A stretch of DNA of 64,000 bases from Gnetum montanum (GCA_015680685.1 MNCI01004172.1:62001-126000); one strand, 5' to 3'. Positions 22,560 to 34,740 are shown, counted from the stretch's first letter. The notes: generated by a model from the letters alone, not told the origin. Made by a program: numbers and translations.

Positions 22560-22834
22560 TACATTGATGCATATGTGACAATGCCATTCCATCCTATACC
22601 TATATAAATGCATATACCATATGCATTTATGACACATTGTGTTATTTTCACAATAAAGCTCTTTCAATTTGCTTTTGTAGGACATAGCTAAATTTCCCTC
22701 TAGGTGCCTACAACATGAAATGAATTGATTAAATGAAGTTTTATTTCAGTGGCATTATACCCAGACACATTCCATGAATGGCAATAAAATCAACATTGAT
22801 TCCTTCCATTATAGGGGACATTTGCTACTCATCA
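22560..22834 (+). repeat. Old gag-only element: 5' LTR, right end
   Basis: Ends ATTATAGGGGACATTTGCTA then CTCATCA, matching the 3' end of the TGATGAGT-family LTRs in their own orientation (GTGTAGGGGTACCTCGCCAC then TCATCA). It is followed at once by a primer site. A TATA-like CTATATAAATGCATA lies near 22600 and an AATAAAG signal near 22653. The left boundary could not be fixed because the copy is old and diverged. Confidence 0.6.
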
Positions 22835-22854
22835 TTGGCACCATTGTTAGGGAA
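22835..22854 (+). other. Primer binding site, tRNA-Asp type (decayed)
   Basis: TTGGCACCATTGTTAGGGAA, a decayed form of TTGGCGCCGTTGCCGGGGA. The differences inside the core are mostly G-to-A or C-to-T. It marks the start of a plus-strand element interior. Confidence 0.7.
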
Positions 22855-22989
22855 CTATGATATCTCTATTGTGCACTAAGTATTCTAGATAATTAAATTG
22901 TACAAAGATTATTACATGAATATAATGAACCACCATTAGGAAAAATAATAAGATTTTATTGAAGGCATACTATAAGAATAAGCTAAAAG

Positions 22990-25614
22990 ATATCTTCTTC
23001 TTGTAGGGCTAATTCCCAACTTGTGGATAATTATATAATGCTTCATGATAGAACAAAAAAGAACTCTAATGAAGTACCCCAACAACTCAAGGTCATTTAA
23101 ACCCATCTGGATCCATACTATGTAGACTTCACTTTCATCCTCCATTAAGATGAGAAGCTACAATGGAGAGACTTAGAAGATAATATTATGTTCTTTCTTG
23201 ATCAAGCCATTTTATCAATGTTCAAGAAAACATTGATGAAGTTGGGGCTTGGATGAACTACCTTTGAGTATGAAGTTAAAGATCACCTCTCCATGGATTA
23301 TCAACCTACATAGGCCCCACTTTGAAAAGATAAACTCATGGAGGCTTATCATGAAAGTTTCAAAGAAAAGAAGGTTCTAATTATACTAACATCACAATAT
23401 GAGAAGAAGGATACAAATTATCCATTAGGTAGATCTCAATGCCAAGGTCCTCCTTTCATCAGTGAAGATAACTTGATGCACGAATGGTTATGTTCAATCT
23501 TGGCAAACAACCAATGTAAGGGGAGAGATAAACCTAGAATTAGGGGAATCTCAAGGTCAAGATCTCTCTATCATTAAATAAGAAAATAACTAAGAGATCA
23601 AAGAAGAAGAGTAAGCCAACATAACTCTCCTAGTTTTCCATCTTTACCGTCTTTCTCAACATCTAACTCTAACAAGGAAGAGCGTGACTAGGATCAAGGG
23701 AGAAATAATCAAAGGTAAGGTCCAGACAATAGAAGAACTCATTGTTGAGATGGGACAAGAGAATGTAGACCAAAGCAAAAAGAAGAGAAAAATCATCAAG
23801 AAAGAATGTGTAGTAGGCCATATCATAGGTGATGAGTGGCGAGGTACCCCTACACTCAACCATACTAATACGAGCATTTCATGCATGATCCGGTTGAACT
23901 CTGTAGACGAGCTAGTTGTGGTATCTAGATAGTTACTCATAGATCGCAGTTCGTTGTCTTCCCACCTAGACTAGTATTAGCTTTGTCATGTATGGTTTAG
24001 TCCAGAGTGAGGTGTATGATGTGTTTCTATACTAGTACTACTCCTAGATATGATGGGAAATAATATTAACTAAACTAGGCTAGCCTAAGTGCGATGAGAA
24101 TTCATTCCTTAATCATCCGTACACATCTTGGACTTCATGCATGACTACCACTAGCATTACCAAGCTTAGATCCTAGTTACACTACTGGGTTACCAAGTAG
24201 TCACACTTAAGTGCTCGTGATCAAGTCGTACTCATTTTGCATTTAACAAGAGTTTAGGGTGAAGAAACATTAACTATGAAAGCAATAAAGAACAATAACA
24301 ATTAATTAATTAAACTAAGTGAATGTTGCAATGATGAAGTAATCTCGATCTTTATTTCTGGTCATGTGCATGTCCAAGTACATCACACTTGAATAAGGAT
24401 GTCGTACAATTACAATCACCACACAGCGGGCATGCACTGAGAAATAATTCTAACTCTAAGAAGGAAAAACTGCAAGAGTAAGGAACTAAGAACTAAGTCC
24501 TATAACAAGGAAAGTAGCCTCTTATTGATATAAATTGAGGCAAGCCATAATATCACGTATGCGATATCACAGATGCGATATCATGGCTGCTGCAATATCG
24601 TGGCTACGATATCACGGCTATGATATCACAGCTACGATATCACAGCTAGCAAATTCATGACTCATCAATAGGAAACATGATGAATGAGATGACTATGATG
24701 AACCATTGCTTTCTATAAGAAATATCATTGACATTTGTGAGATATTTAACATCCACACCAAGCATCAAAGGGATAGCCAAATCAAATAACTTGATATGAA
24801 AAATATCCCTAAGTTTTAGGGAGGCTACAATGTTGATCCACAACATCATCTATAGGGCTTCCATGATGCATGTACCTTGCAAAACATTGAAAATGATTGG
24901 TAGAAGCTTAATTTATTTCCCAAGACTCATAAAGAAAGCAAAAAGTTGGTACCACTCTTTTGAAATGAAATCTATTCATAGATGAAGTGCAATGTTAGAG
25001 TTGTTCAATGTTAAGTATCATATGTACTCTAGGGTGTACAACTTAAGGAAATAGATTCTAGGATGAAAATAGAATATCCATGAATCCTTTGATGTGGCCT
25101 TGGGTAAATATTATTCTCTACTACACTGATGTCCAAGCCATGATTTTTCTTAGCACAAGTAGCTTCACCACATCAAAAATTGGCTCAAGAACAAAACTAG
25201 GAAATCTCATGAAATCTATGCCTAAGGAAGACTATCAGAATTGAAGGTTCATCAAATTCAAAGACTTATTAACTATGTGGCAAAGGAAGAAGTGGAGTTA
25301 AAAAAAAGGATAGTGTAGAGGAGTTAAATAGGAATTCCTTCATCTAGAAAAAGGAGGTTCATCTCTATAACTCAAAGGAGGAAATGTCATTAGAGGAGGT
25401 TATGCAAAGAAAGGCCTTGCTAATCCAAAATTTAGTTACTAAAATATTGGCCAAGGTAGACAAGATGTTGGACTCTCTCAATGAGAAGTTCCAAATGACA
25501 CTAAAGATCATAAAGGAAAAAACAAAACAAGGAAGATCCAAGGATAAAGATAGAAGAAAAAACAAGGGTAAAAAGAAGAGCTATTACCATCAAAAAGGTA
25601 AGGATGTGAGTAGA
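22990..25614 (+). pseudogene. Old gag-only element: gag, first part
   Basis: Gag of a plus-strand relative of elements 1 and 2, interrupted at 23830-24667 by a solo LTR. Before it, a Ser/Pro-rich piece (SPSFPSLPSFSTSNSN) matches the Ser-rich N-terminal part of element 2 Gag. After it, pieces such as NIENDW, LNLFPKT and SKKLVPLF match the core. The open stretch 25384-25614 (EEVMQRKALLIQNLVTKILA) matches element 1 Gag (KELVNRKTLLLQKLTMEVLA). The frame stops abruptly at the left LTR of element 2 and resumes at 47692. Many stops; not functional. Confidence 0.75.
23830..24667 (-). mobile_element. Solo LTR of the TGATGAGT family
   Basis: 838 bp, TGATGAGT to ACTCATCA, flanked on both sides by ATAGG (23825-23829 and 24668-24672), the signature of an insertion later reduced to one LTR by LTR-LTR recombination. 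It sits inside the gag of the older plus-strand element. In its transcriptional orientation it begins with about eight GATATC-containing repeats; a TATA-like word (rc of TATAAATTGAGG context near 24530) follows. Confidence 0.92.
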
Positions 25615-26460
25615 TGATGAGTGGTGAGGTACCCTTACACTCAACCATAGGAATACAAGTGTAATCACACACGATCCGATCGAACTCTGCAGATGGGCTA
25701 GTTATGGTATCTAGATAGTTACTCATAGGTCACAATTCGGTATCTTCCCACCTGGACTAGTATTAGCTTTGTCATGTATGGTTTAGTCCAGAGTGAGGTG
25801 TATGATGTGTTTCTACACTAGTACTACTCCTGAGTATGATGGAAAATAATATTAATTAAACTAGGGGAGAGAGAGAGAGAAAGAAAATCTAACTAGCCTA
25901 AGTACAATGAGTATCCATTCCTTAATCATCCATACACATCTTGGACCTTATGCATGACTACCACTGGGATTACCAAGCGCATGGCCTAAGTATGCTACTG
26001 GGTTACCAAGTAATCATACTTGAATGCTCGTGATTAAGTCGTACTCATTCTGCATTTAACAAGATTTTAGGGTGAATAAATATTAACTACGAAAGAAATA
26101 AAGAATAATAACAATTAATTAATTAAACTAAGTGAATGCTACAATGATGAAGTAATCTCAATCTTTATTTTCGATCATGTGTGTGTCCAAGTACATCACA
26201 CTCAAATAAAGGTTCTGTACAATTACAATCACCACACTATGGGCATGCACTGGGAGGAAAGGGTTGAGAGAAATCTAAGCTTTAAAAAATTACAATAAAA
26301 TCTAAGAACTAAGTCCTAGAACAAGGAAAGCCACCTCTTATTTATAGAAATTGAGGCAAGCCGCAATATCACGTATGCGATATCGCAGCTAGGCTACAAT
26401 ATCGTGGCTACTATGATATCATGGCTATGATATCATAGCTAGCAAATTCATGACTCATCA
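25615..26460 (-). repeat. Element 2 3' LTR
   Basis: 846 bp, TGATGAGTGG to ACTCATCA. Six or so GATATC-type motifs lie at its right end, with the TATA-like word (plus CTTATTTATAGAAATTGAGG) near 26338. A (GA)n tract lies at about 25865-25880. The Tat element inserted only four bases beyond its end, leaving 26461-26464. Confidence 0.9.
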
Positions 26461-26469
26461 TACCCACAC

Positions 26470-27972
26470 TGAAACACCACAAAAATTTGGACCTAACACT
26501 TTTGGACAAGAATCGAACTAAGTCATGATGCTTCCCAGCATGACCAGAACTTGCGAACTTTGCACATAGCATCAAACAAAGTCGAATCAAGCAAGTAAAA
26601 GTTCCCTGAGATCCATTGGAGACCACATCAACATCTGGCAATAAGAAATACAAGTTTCAAACTCAAAACACTTAGTTTTAACTAAGTATACTTCTTGCAC
26701 ACGGGCCTGCACGCTCAGTGTGCAGCACCTTTTGGGCCCCAAAAATGAGCCAAAAGATGCCAGAATTGAGTGTCTGGACCCCCCAAGACCTTCACCAAGG
26801 TCCCTAGTAGCTCTTAGCCTCCTGAAAATCAAATTTTGGGCTCCAAATGATGGGTTTTCATTCATGCACACCCAACATGCATGCCTAGCATGCACCATCA
26901 AGGATCTCTCAAAATAGGCACCCTAGAACAATATCTCCATCTACAATCGACTCAGAGGCAAGGTGATTGTCAAGCATCATCCCAAGCTCCCAAAAATGAG
27001 GATTCAACCTTGAAATGATGCACTTCCATGACCTACACATTGAGCATACATACTCTGCATGCCCAGTGCGCAACACAACACTTGAAGCCTTCCAAAACCA
27101 TATTAGATCAAGTCCAAATGAGCTGAAAATCTACAGGCAGCATTCTCATGACACCAGAGCTGAAATCCAAGGGCATGTTCAAGATTCTCTGTTGTAACAG
27201 TAATTTTCATTTGTAAAGTTCAATTCTTTTGTATTGGTCAAGTCTGTATGTTGGGGTCATACGCCCAGCGTGTACACGCTAGCATGCAGCACGCTGCATA
27301 GTTGTAACATTCTTTGCACTCGAGCAACACAGCCACATGTCATCCAACCCAAAATTTTCTTACCAACGGCCACTCATACTACTCCAGATCCAAGTTTCAC
27401 GTCCTAAAACCTATAAAAACCCCAATTTTCCACCAAGTAGAGAGAGGTGGGAAGATTAAAAAATGACATTTGGAGACAATTGAGAACACCAACCTTACAC
27501 GCTAGACTTCTACCCTGCACGTTGACCATACAACCTTCACGTTGTGCCTGCAGTCCAAACCAACATACCATCATCCCTCCACATTCACCAGGGCTCTTCG
27601 TCTAGCTTGTGTCAAATCCACAACTGCATTCAGTCTGGTGCACTATAATCTTCACTTTACAATAAAATTGCTTCATTTCTGTTCAAGATTTGTTATAGTT
27701 TTCATTCATTCTTGCTTACCTCTTTGTTTATATTCCTGCACATTTACATTCTAGTTTACGCTTATTACGTTGTTTGGACATAACCCAGCGTATTGCACAT
27801 CAGCATACATTTTGGGAAATCCTTGTCTGATCCGTGTACGGACCACCCAAGGTACTCTACCTTCGTCAATTCTAGCTCACCCTCAAGTGAAAGTAGAGTC
27901 TTCTGTGCCTATCTGTAGATCTCTCAGTGTTTTTTTCATTCCAACCTTACACTGATGATTTTGGATGGTATA
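26470..27972 (+). repeat. Tat element 5' LTR
   Basis: Starts TGAAACACCAC and ends GGATGGTATA (the other copy ends GGTACA). A TATA box CCTATAAAAACCCC lies near 27411 and an AATAAA signal in CAATAAAATTGC near 27661, marking U3/R/U5. It is rich in the words CACGCT, GCATGC and CAGCGTG. Frames inside it (for example 26587-26901, minus) have no recognisable product. Confidence 0.93.
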
Positions 27973-27977
27973 GAAAA

Positions 27978-27996
27978 TGGTGCTAGAAGGAGGGCC
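27978..27996 (+). other. Tat element primer binding site
   Basis: TGGTGCTAGAAGGAGGGCC five bases after the LTR end, in the right place and of the right form (TGG start, 18-19 bases). The primer tRNA is not assigned from memory. Confidence 0.7.
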
Positions 27997-28390
27997 TCTC
28001 GTTGCATAAACCTACTCTAATCCATCGTTGATCTCTTCAGATCTGCTAGTCCATCTCATAGATCCGCTCCCTGTGATCCCAGATCTACAGTCGATTTTCT
28101 CATATTTACACTCTATCAACATAGATCTAACTTTGAACCTTCCAAATCTATGCCCTGTTTAGCCAAATCTGCTGTAATCTCAACGTGTATACGCTGCCTA
28201 GCATATCTGAATGCTATCCACCCTGTCTGTACGCTGCTTGTTCATCCAGTACACTAACTATTGAATCCTGTACGCCGGGAATTCAGTCCATACACTGTGG
28301 ATCCAGTCTGTACGCTTCCAGACTTAGGTGTACGCTATGTAGACAAGTTTGCATGCTGAGGGTGTATGCTAACAAGTATACCCGTTCGAT

Positions 28391-28570
28391 ACTTAACCAA
28401 ATTTTTGCCTATTTACCCGATATACGCTGACAAACACTTAGTCAAATTTTCACACGTTTACACCTATACATTGACAACACTTAGTCAAATTTTCTCCCAT
28501 TTATGTTGTATACGTTGTTCCAACACTTAGAAAGTTTGTTTGCTTCCAGTCCAACACTTAACCAATTTTA
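28391..28570 (+). repeat. 45-bp repeats in the Tat leader
   Basis: ACTTA(G/A)(T/C)CAAATTTT recurs at 28391, 28436, 28479 and, shortened, 28525 and 28556 (spacing 45, 43, 46, 31). Between them lie TATACGCTGACAA, TATACATTGACAA and TATACGTTGTTCCAA. It is just upstream of the gag start. Confidence 0.75.
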
Positions 28571-28613
28571 TTTTATTTTTTTAGTTTACGTTGTCATACT
28601 TAAAGCACGTAAA

Positions 28614-30690
28614 ATGGACCCTACGAACACCAATACTTCTACTCTCCTCATCTCTGACCTCGGCACGTCAATCTTATACCCTGTGACCACCACTAGACCC
28701 ATAGTAACTCATGGTGAGGTCAACCCTTAGGGGTCATCTCACCGGTTATTGAGACTACAATGTATGGATACCACGTTCACCATCTTAATGCCTGAATAGT
28801 ATAATTTTATTTGTGTTAAAATCCAAGCTAAACTGACCGTTGACTGAGCCGAGCTGGAAGCAAAGAGAAACTATGAGTTAATTCACAAAGGAGGTCATGA
28901 CTTCATTCCCACCGCCTATGATGTCATCCCCCTCACTAAATCCCACCATGAAGTCCTATCCCAACTCCTCATGGCCAAGAGTCAAACCTTGCGACAATCC
29001 ACCGTAGAACTTCAAAACGAAGATGAGGAAGAAAATTTTGCAGCTCAGTCTAAACACGAGGATTCGTACCAGACTCTCAGTCCGCATACTTACATGAACC
29101 TGTTATTTCACCCTTTCATGGGGGAGACCATGTCTCTCCATTCATTTAAAACCACTCAAGCACATGTGCCTCAACAGGAAGCATCCACTCTTATTCCCAC
29201 TCTTCCCATGACCGATACTCAATTCAATATACCCATCCCCACTATTCCTCCAGTCACCACGTTATCCCCTCTCTTACAAATACAACCCCAACAACACCCC
29301 CCTCAAACTAATGTAGGAGCGACCTTCCCACCCCAAGTGATTGGGATGTCATTTGTGATACCTGCTTCTACATCTACTCACTATATACCATGAATACAAG
29401 CCCAAGGGACACCCTTCACCACTTCAACTCAACAAGTTCAGGGTGTTCCCTCACAAATCATAACTGGACAGTGTTCCATGACTGGCATGCAACTGCATCA
29501 ACCCCCTCATTACAACATACCACCTCCTACAATTCCACCCATGAACATCCCTCAAGTACAACCACAACAACAACAACTACCCACCCCTTACAGTATGCCA
29601 CCCTTAGTAGCATCGACCATGAATATTCCATAAGTGCAACCTCTGACCACTCAACTTTCTTCTTTCCCACTCACTGTACAACAATCTAACTTGCATACTA
29701 CACAACATGACCAACCTACCATTTCACCTAGTGCCCAAGACTAGGCCAAAGCTAAAAAGATAATGCAAGAACTCACTGATGAGGTAAAACGCCTCAAAAC
29801 GGCCAACAATGAAGAGCTTAAAGTATTAGACTTTTACCAAGAAGATCCTATTAGCTCTTTGGTACCACCATTGACCCTGCCTAAATGAGTTTCATTGCCT
29901 CAACTAACCAAATACAATGAGGAAGGAGACCCCAATGCCCTTCTGGTCACATTTAGACTAGAATGTTTATTGCTTCAGGCATGGCCCCATGCAATCTTAC
30001 ATGTTTTCATCATGTCCCTCACTGGGAGAGCATTAGACTGGTACCGAGCCTTGCCTCGTAACTCCATATCCTCTTTGGAGGATCTCTTACACTAGTTCAT
30101 TACCAAGTTTAAATACAACCTAAAACCTAAAGAGACCTTGGACAATCTGATACAGGTGAAACAAGCACCGCTTGAACCTATACAAAAATTCATTCAGAGA
30201 TGAAGTGTTGCACTAAATGAACTTCATGAACCAATCCCTGAAACATACTTACTCACCATCTTAAAGGGAGCTGTGAATGACTTTGTTAAATCCAAACTGT
30301 ATTACCTAAATGCACGCACTCTTACCCAAGCATTTGTACAAATTAAAAACATTGAAGAAGCATCACAAAATAGCCATGACCCCGCCTATTCAACCTTTAA
30401 AAGTCAGCATAATAATAAAGACAAAGAAAGGGCTACGGCAACTGTAGCAGCAGTAGCAGAAACTCAACAAACAAGTACAAGAAAACAAGGTAAACCACAT
30501 ACCACCCCTACTAGCTATACTAGACCTGCTCCTACTGCTACACCCGGACCTTCCACATCACAAAATGCTACACCGGGTCATGCACGAAACTTTGAGAGGA
30601 GAGACCCCTCTCAATACACACCAGTGCCCATGAAACCTCCACAATTATTTGATCAACTCTTGAAGGCTGGGCTAATGAAACATAAATAAT
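28614..30690 (+). pseudogene. Tat element gag
   Basis: Probable start ATG at 28614 (MDPTNTNTSTLLISDLG), stopped at 28730; further stops follow. Long pieces at 28971-29393, 29895-30095 and 30273-30689 keep the product readable. The first half is Pro/Gln/Thr-rich. The conserved Retrotrans_gag core lies at about 29890-30340: LPQLTKYNEEGDPNALLVTF, then SLTGRALDWYRALP, then PIQKFIQR and LNELHEPIPETYLL. A C-terminal stretch ending YTPVPMKPPQLFDQLLKAGL is typical of Tat Gag. It would form the particle that packages element RNA. Confidence 0.88.
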
Positions 30691-31685
30691 TATCCCCCAC
30701 GATAATTCAAAAACATGATCGATTCTGTGAATTGGTTGAGAACCCAAGCTTGGCAACACTGAATGAGCCCCCAGTTCCAAGAGGCTTTAGACTAGACCGA
30801 TTTTGTGAGTATCACCAGTGTAATGGGCATGGCACCGACTATTGTTTCACCTTGAAATAAGACATTCAATGAATAATTGATAAAGGTGAGATCACTTTTG
30901 ATGAAGCCAACCTAGTCAAACCACAAAACCAGTCCATGGGTGTATATAAAGATCCCCTAAATACTAAAGAAGCACCATATATAATTAACACCATCTACAC
31001 AGATAATAACTATGAAACACCAAAGAACCCCTTCATAGTTCATGTTCCCCCTATTGCACTAACATCACCTCAACCTTCATATTCCCCACATGATCCTCCT
31101 ACCCCACAAAAATCATTGGTCATCCAAGTACCTCCCACGGTGGCAATAGCACAGGTACCACCCCAAACCAAACCATTTGTTGTTCATGTGCCCTCTGCTG
31201 TTACAACTGCTAGTGTGACACCATCAAACTAGCCCACTCCCTTCGTGGTCCAGGTGCCACCGGTAGTTGCTACGATAGAGGTACCAACTACAAATTGCCC
31301 AACCCCATTTGTGGTCAAGGTGCCTAGGCAGCTTGATGTCCATGCTCATACGCCTCGAGCCCAAGCCCGTCCCACCCCATTTTTCATTCAGATCCTGAAA
31401 CAGCCTGATACTCTGACCCCAAATGTTCCCACACAACCCACACGAGAACGCTTGGCAGATAGGCTCACCAGGGAACATTTGGAGAAGGAACGTCAACGCC
31501 TTGCACTGGGACCCCCGAAACCAACTCTGTTAAGCACAATACCTATGGCTCCTTCTAACAATGAGCCAAGCATGAGTTATAAAGAAGAAAAATCAAGAAT
31601 GCTACACATATCAAACCCAACAGTCATGAAAAATAACACAAAAGTTACCCCATGTGAGATACAACTGCGAAGTCCAATGGATTAG
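30691..31685 (+). pseudogene. Tat gag-pro linker with CHHC zinc motif
   Basis: Continues after a stop at 30690. FCEYHQCNGHGTDYC at 30801-30845 gives C-X2-H-X4-H-X4-C, the variant knuckle of Tat elements instead of the usual CCHC, followed by KGEITF. After that is a repeated Val/Pro-rich linker (31030-31330) in which 'PFVVHVPS/PPIVIQVPP'-like units recur about every 12-20 residues, and a basic, coil-prone segment (EHLEKERQRLALGP). Confidence 0.75.
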
Positions 31686-32290
31686 GTGGCCATGGACAAG
31701 AATATGCCCAATGGCAAAGACTTAGCTAACGCCCTAACACAGGTTACTCAAGCCCTTAAACAAAAGAACACATCATTAAGCTTGTACGACCTCATATTAA
31801 CTTTGCCAGTTCATCGTGAAGCCTTAGTACAAACGTTAACATCGATCCTAGTTAGCGAAAACCTACCTGCAAATGAATCCTCTATACATACAGTAATGTC
31901 TACACGACAAGGATCCAAATCTAAATCATTAGGCTTTCACCCCGAAAACATTAATATCAATGAGAAAACCAAAGACATCACCCACGAACCCATGTTTATA
32001 ACCATACGAGTTAATCAGTTCAAAATATATCGAGTACATGTAGATGATGGAACAGCAACAAATGTAGTGCCTTATCCCATCATTGAACAGTTAGGGCTTA
32101 CAAAATTAATTAAACCAATGTCTACGACATTCCTAAAGTCATTTAATGGGTCACGAGTAGTGGTTAAAGGTACATTGACCTTGGATTTTATAGCAGGAGA
32201 TCGATTCCCCACATCCGTAGACTTCGTGGTTATTGATGAGATGCCTGGTTTTAACCTAATCTTGGGATGACCCTGGTTAGCCCAATTAAA
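31686..32290 (+). pseudogene. Tat element aspartic protease
   Basis: An uninterrupted frame of 194 codons to 32270. The retropepsin core is at residues 95-194: HVDDGTATNVVP (D120-D121-G122), LKSFNGSRVVVKGTLTL, VDFVVIDEMPGFNLILG. After a stop at 32268-32270 (where the family has an Arg after LILG) PWLAQLKVVSSPIHQEIHL continues in frame. Retropepsins usually have D-T/S-G; D-D-G or similar departures are common in Tat elements. The enzyme would cut Gag-Pol in the particle. Confidence 0.85.
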
Positions 32291-32291
32291 A

Positions 32292-32735
32292 GTGGTGTCT
32301 TCCCCTATTCATCAAGAGATTCACTTACCCTATGAGGGGGGTGAGATCATTATCCATGGGAATACTGCTACATCCACCATCTCATCTCACACAGAGGCAA
32401 ATCAAGGCTCCAAAGTTAAATTTGAGGAGCCTGAACAAGAGGACACTCCACATGAGCATAAACTTGACAAAATTTTCAAAAAGTCCATACCGAAAGAAAC
32501 AAACGAAACCCAAAGTGATGACCAACCCATAAATCGTGATCCCTCAAAAACCAAGGAAACACCACCTAACCCAGAAACATCCAAGGATACTGACTCAGAG
32601 CCTACTCTGCCAAACGTCTCCTGGGCAATGCTACCATTCAACGTAATTAGTGAAGGAGATGCCGAGTATCGGATCGTACCCATTAAACTCACTCCTAACA
32701 TAAAAAATAAAAAAAATCAAAAAGTTATTAAATAA
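32292..32735 (+). pseudogene. Tat element region after protease
   Basis: An open 147 codons in frame with the protease: a Glu/Lys/Pro/Thr-rich tail with EGGEIIIHGN near its start, resembling the post-protease linker of Ogre-type elements. It ends before the non-coding spacer. No enzymatic motif seen. Confidence 0.6.
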
Positions 32736-32754
32736 TTAACAAACTACGGCAGTC

Positions 32755-32970
32755 CGCAATGATGTTAAACTATCACATGTCTGCAATGACATAAAACTAA
32801 ACATGGTCAGAAATGGCCAGTTTACATCAAAACCCATCATATCAGTTGATATCCCTCCTATTTATTTGTGGCCCGAAATGGCCTTAAACTAGAACGATCA
32901 CGTTGTAATCTATCATGACCTTAAACTAACACGCATGTACGTAGGGCTCAAAATGGCCTTAAACTAGTGC
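32755..32970 (+). repeat. Hairpin array A (stems variable, TAAACT constant)
   Basis: Small inverted repeats each tied to TAAACT or its close variants: TGAT..ATCA (32760-32775, loop GTTAAACT), ATGTC..GACAT (32777-32792, then AAAACTAA), TGGTC..GGCCA (32804-32819, one wobble), GGCC..GGCC (32870-32883, then TTAAACTAG), GGCT..GGCC (32945-32958, then TTAAACTAG). The block lies directly after the protease reading frame. Confidence 0.7.
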
Positions 32971-33276
32971 AAGTTACTTTCGTTTGCCTCAAGAGTTTAA
33001 ATTCCTATTTTACATTCTATGATTACATTTTCACAGTACAAGTTATGCTTTCCTTTATATCTTCCTTTGGCATAGTTATCGTTTGGGTTACATTTACACT
33101 TTATTTCATGTTTACACTTAAACAACAAAACAAGAAAAAAGACTTTTGCTCCATGTCCCTGCATTATTTCTTCTCAACATTCAAGCAACTCTAGAAAAAT
33201 GGAATTTGAAAGCAACAAAAATTATATAAATACATAAATGGACGATTACAGAAGTTAACCAAGTTTACGCATCTGT

Positions 33277-33807
33277 TCATACACAACTCATTTCAAAAAA
33301 CAAAATTCTCTTTACAACCCACAGAAACATAACTAATAACAATGCCAAATTTAAAAACGAAGCATCAGGATTAGGAGGGGCTTTCCCCTCAAACTCCCCT
33401 ACCTCATGAGTTTCCCCTCCAGAGGGACCATTCCCAACCGTAAACAATCCCTCATCAACGTCGACCACGAAGGCCACTATGCCATTTGAGGATCTTGGTA
33501 ACATAGCCTCAAGGACACTCCGTGCTAATTGTTCACTTAGATGAGACCATATTACCACATTGAATCCTTGTAATATGAAGGCAAGAAACTTGTTGGCACC
33601 CATTCTGAACCATACCCCATCTCGATCGATGGCCATATCAGGTACCGGCTCATCAAAATCAATAATCCCGAACCACGCCAAAATTCCAACAAGCTCCACC
33701 ACTAAGAGGAAAGGTTTTAGACCTCTACATGTATTCAAGAACCAGGATAAGTAAGCTACACACACATAAAAAAGAGCTAAAGAATAGGTTTTATGTTGGG
33801 CCAACAC
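33277..33807 (-). CDS. Antisense ORF resembling an FCP1/NIF-type HAD phosphatase domain
   Basis: An uninterrupted frame of 176 codons on the strand opposite to the Tat element, in its protease-RT spacer. Residues 31-92 follow the FCP1/NIF-like haloacid dehalogenase layout: KPFLLVVELVGIL (motif I, normally hhhDLNG-L, here E38 and V40 in place of the Asp and Asp/Asn), then DRDGVWFRMGANKFLAFILQ, then GFNVVIWSHLSEQ (motif II, S88 kept). Motifs III/IV are not seen. Hydrophobic segments at about residues 8-24 and 151-165 suggest membrane contact. It could be a captured, catalytically dead host domain. Family assignment is by pattern only; a chance frame remains possible. Confidence 0.5.
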   Translation of the reverse strand: MLAQHKTYSLALFYVCVAYLSWFLNTCRGLKPFLLVVELVGILAWFGIIDFDEPVPDMAIDRDGVWFRMGANKFLAFILQGFNVVIWSHLSEQLARSVLEAMLPRSSNGIVAFVVDVDEGLFTVGNGPSGGETHEVGEFEGKAPPNPDASFLNLALLLVMFLWVVKRILFFEMSCV

Positions 33808-34740
33808 TGGGAAAAGCCTTCAAGGTTCACGTTGGGCATGTAGGTCCTGCATGTTGGGAAGGTGAGCATGCAGATCCTGCATGCTAAGCATTTTGCGCCC
33901 CCCCCCCCCCCCTGCACACTGAGCATGTCACTAGACTGCATTCCAGACATAAAAATGGCTATATGCTGAGCAAGGGAGACAAGGGTTGACACTGGCCTGC
34001 ACACTAATATCTATGCCAAAGAAACAGGCCAAGCCACACATAAATTCTATGCGCCAAAATAACAGAAAAAAACCAAACACAAATAACAAAAAATAGTAAA
34101 CAAGAACACAAATTTAGACAGAGGACTAGGGTCTACTGGCACATTGATCTAGACCATGATGGGATCATGGGCTTGGGTAGGCACCAGAGCATCACCTCAC
34201 TCTCCTCAGCAAAGGTCAAGTTAGGCTCCTTCCTTTCCTGGTCTCTCACTCGCTTTCCCTTGCCCATCCCGTCACGCTGCGTTTAAGACCTTTATGCTGG
34301 AGCAAGGATGTCCACGCTGAAAATCCATGTCTAGGTTCACGCTGAGGATTTCTAAGTGAAGGGGTTCATGCTGGAGGCTAGTTTCGAGGCTTCACGCTAA
34401 AACCTCCATGCCACCTTCACACTGGGGTTTGTTACCGCACGCTAACTACACGATGAAGCATTCACGTTGGGGTTTCCAGGGCTTTCATGCTGGGATTTCT
34501 AGGGCGTTCAGGCTGGGGTTTCCACTCCCTGCATGCTGAGGGTTTCTCCAGGGCATTCATACTTGGGGCTTTCATTTGACACTTCATGCCATGATCTATG
34601 CTACCTTTGTTGCCTCCTCTGCACCGGATCACCGCCTTTGCTACCTCCTGCGCACCGAATCGTCGCCTTTCCTTGCCCCGTACGACCAGATCCTTGCCTC
34701 CTCATCACACTGAATCTTCCACTGTTTCACGCTAAAGCTT
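33780..34740 (+). repeat. CACGCTG/GCATGCTG-rich spacer with a C15 run
   Basis: Degenerate units of about 25-35 bp built on 'TTCACGCTGGGGTTTCCAGG' recur, for example near 34330, 34375, 34415, 34450, 34485, 34510 and 34540; similar words occur in the LTR and leader of the same element. A run of 15 C lies at 33898-33912. No coding function seen. Confidence 0.6.

Noticed and set aside
26587-26901. Frames in the Tat LTRs (also 40446-40751 and 41223-41501)
   Set aside because: They occur in both LTR copies with different breaks and carry no domain; LTR sequence is not expected to code.
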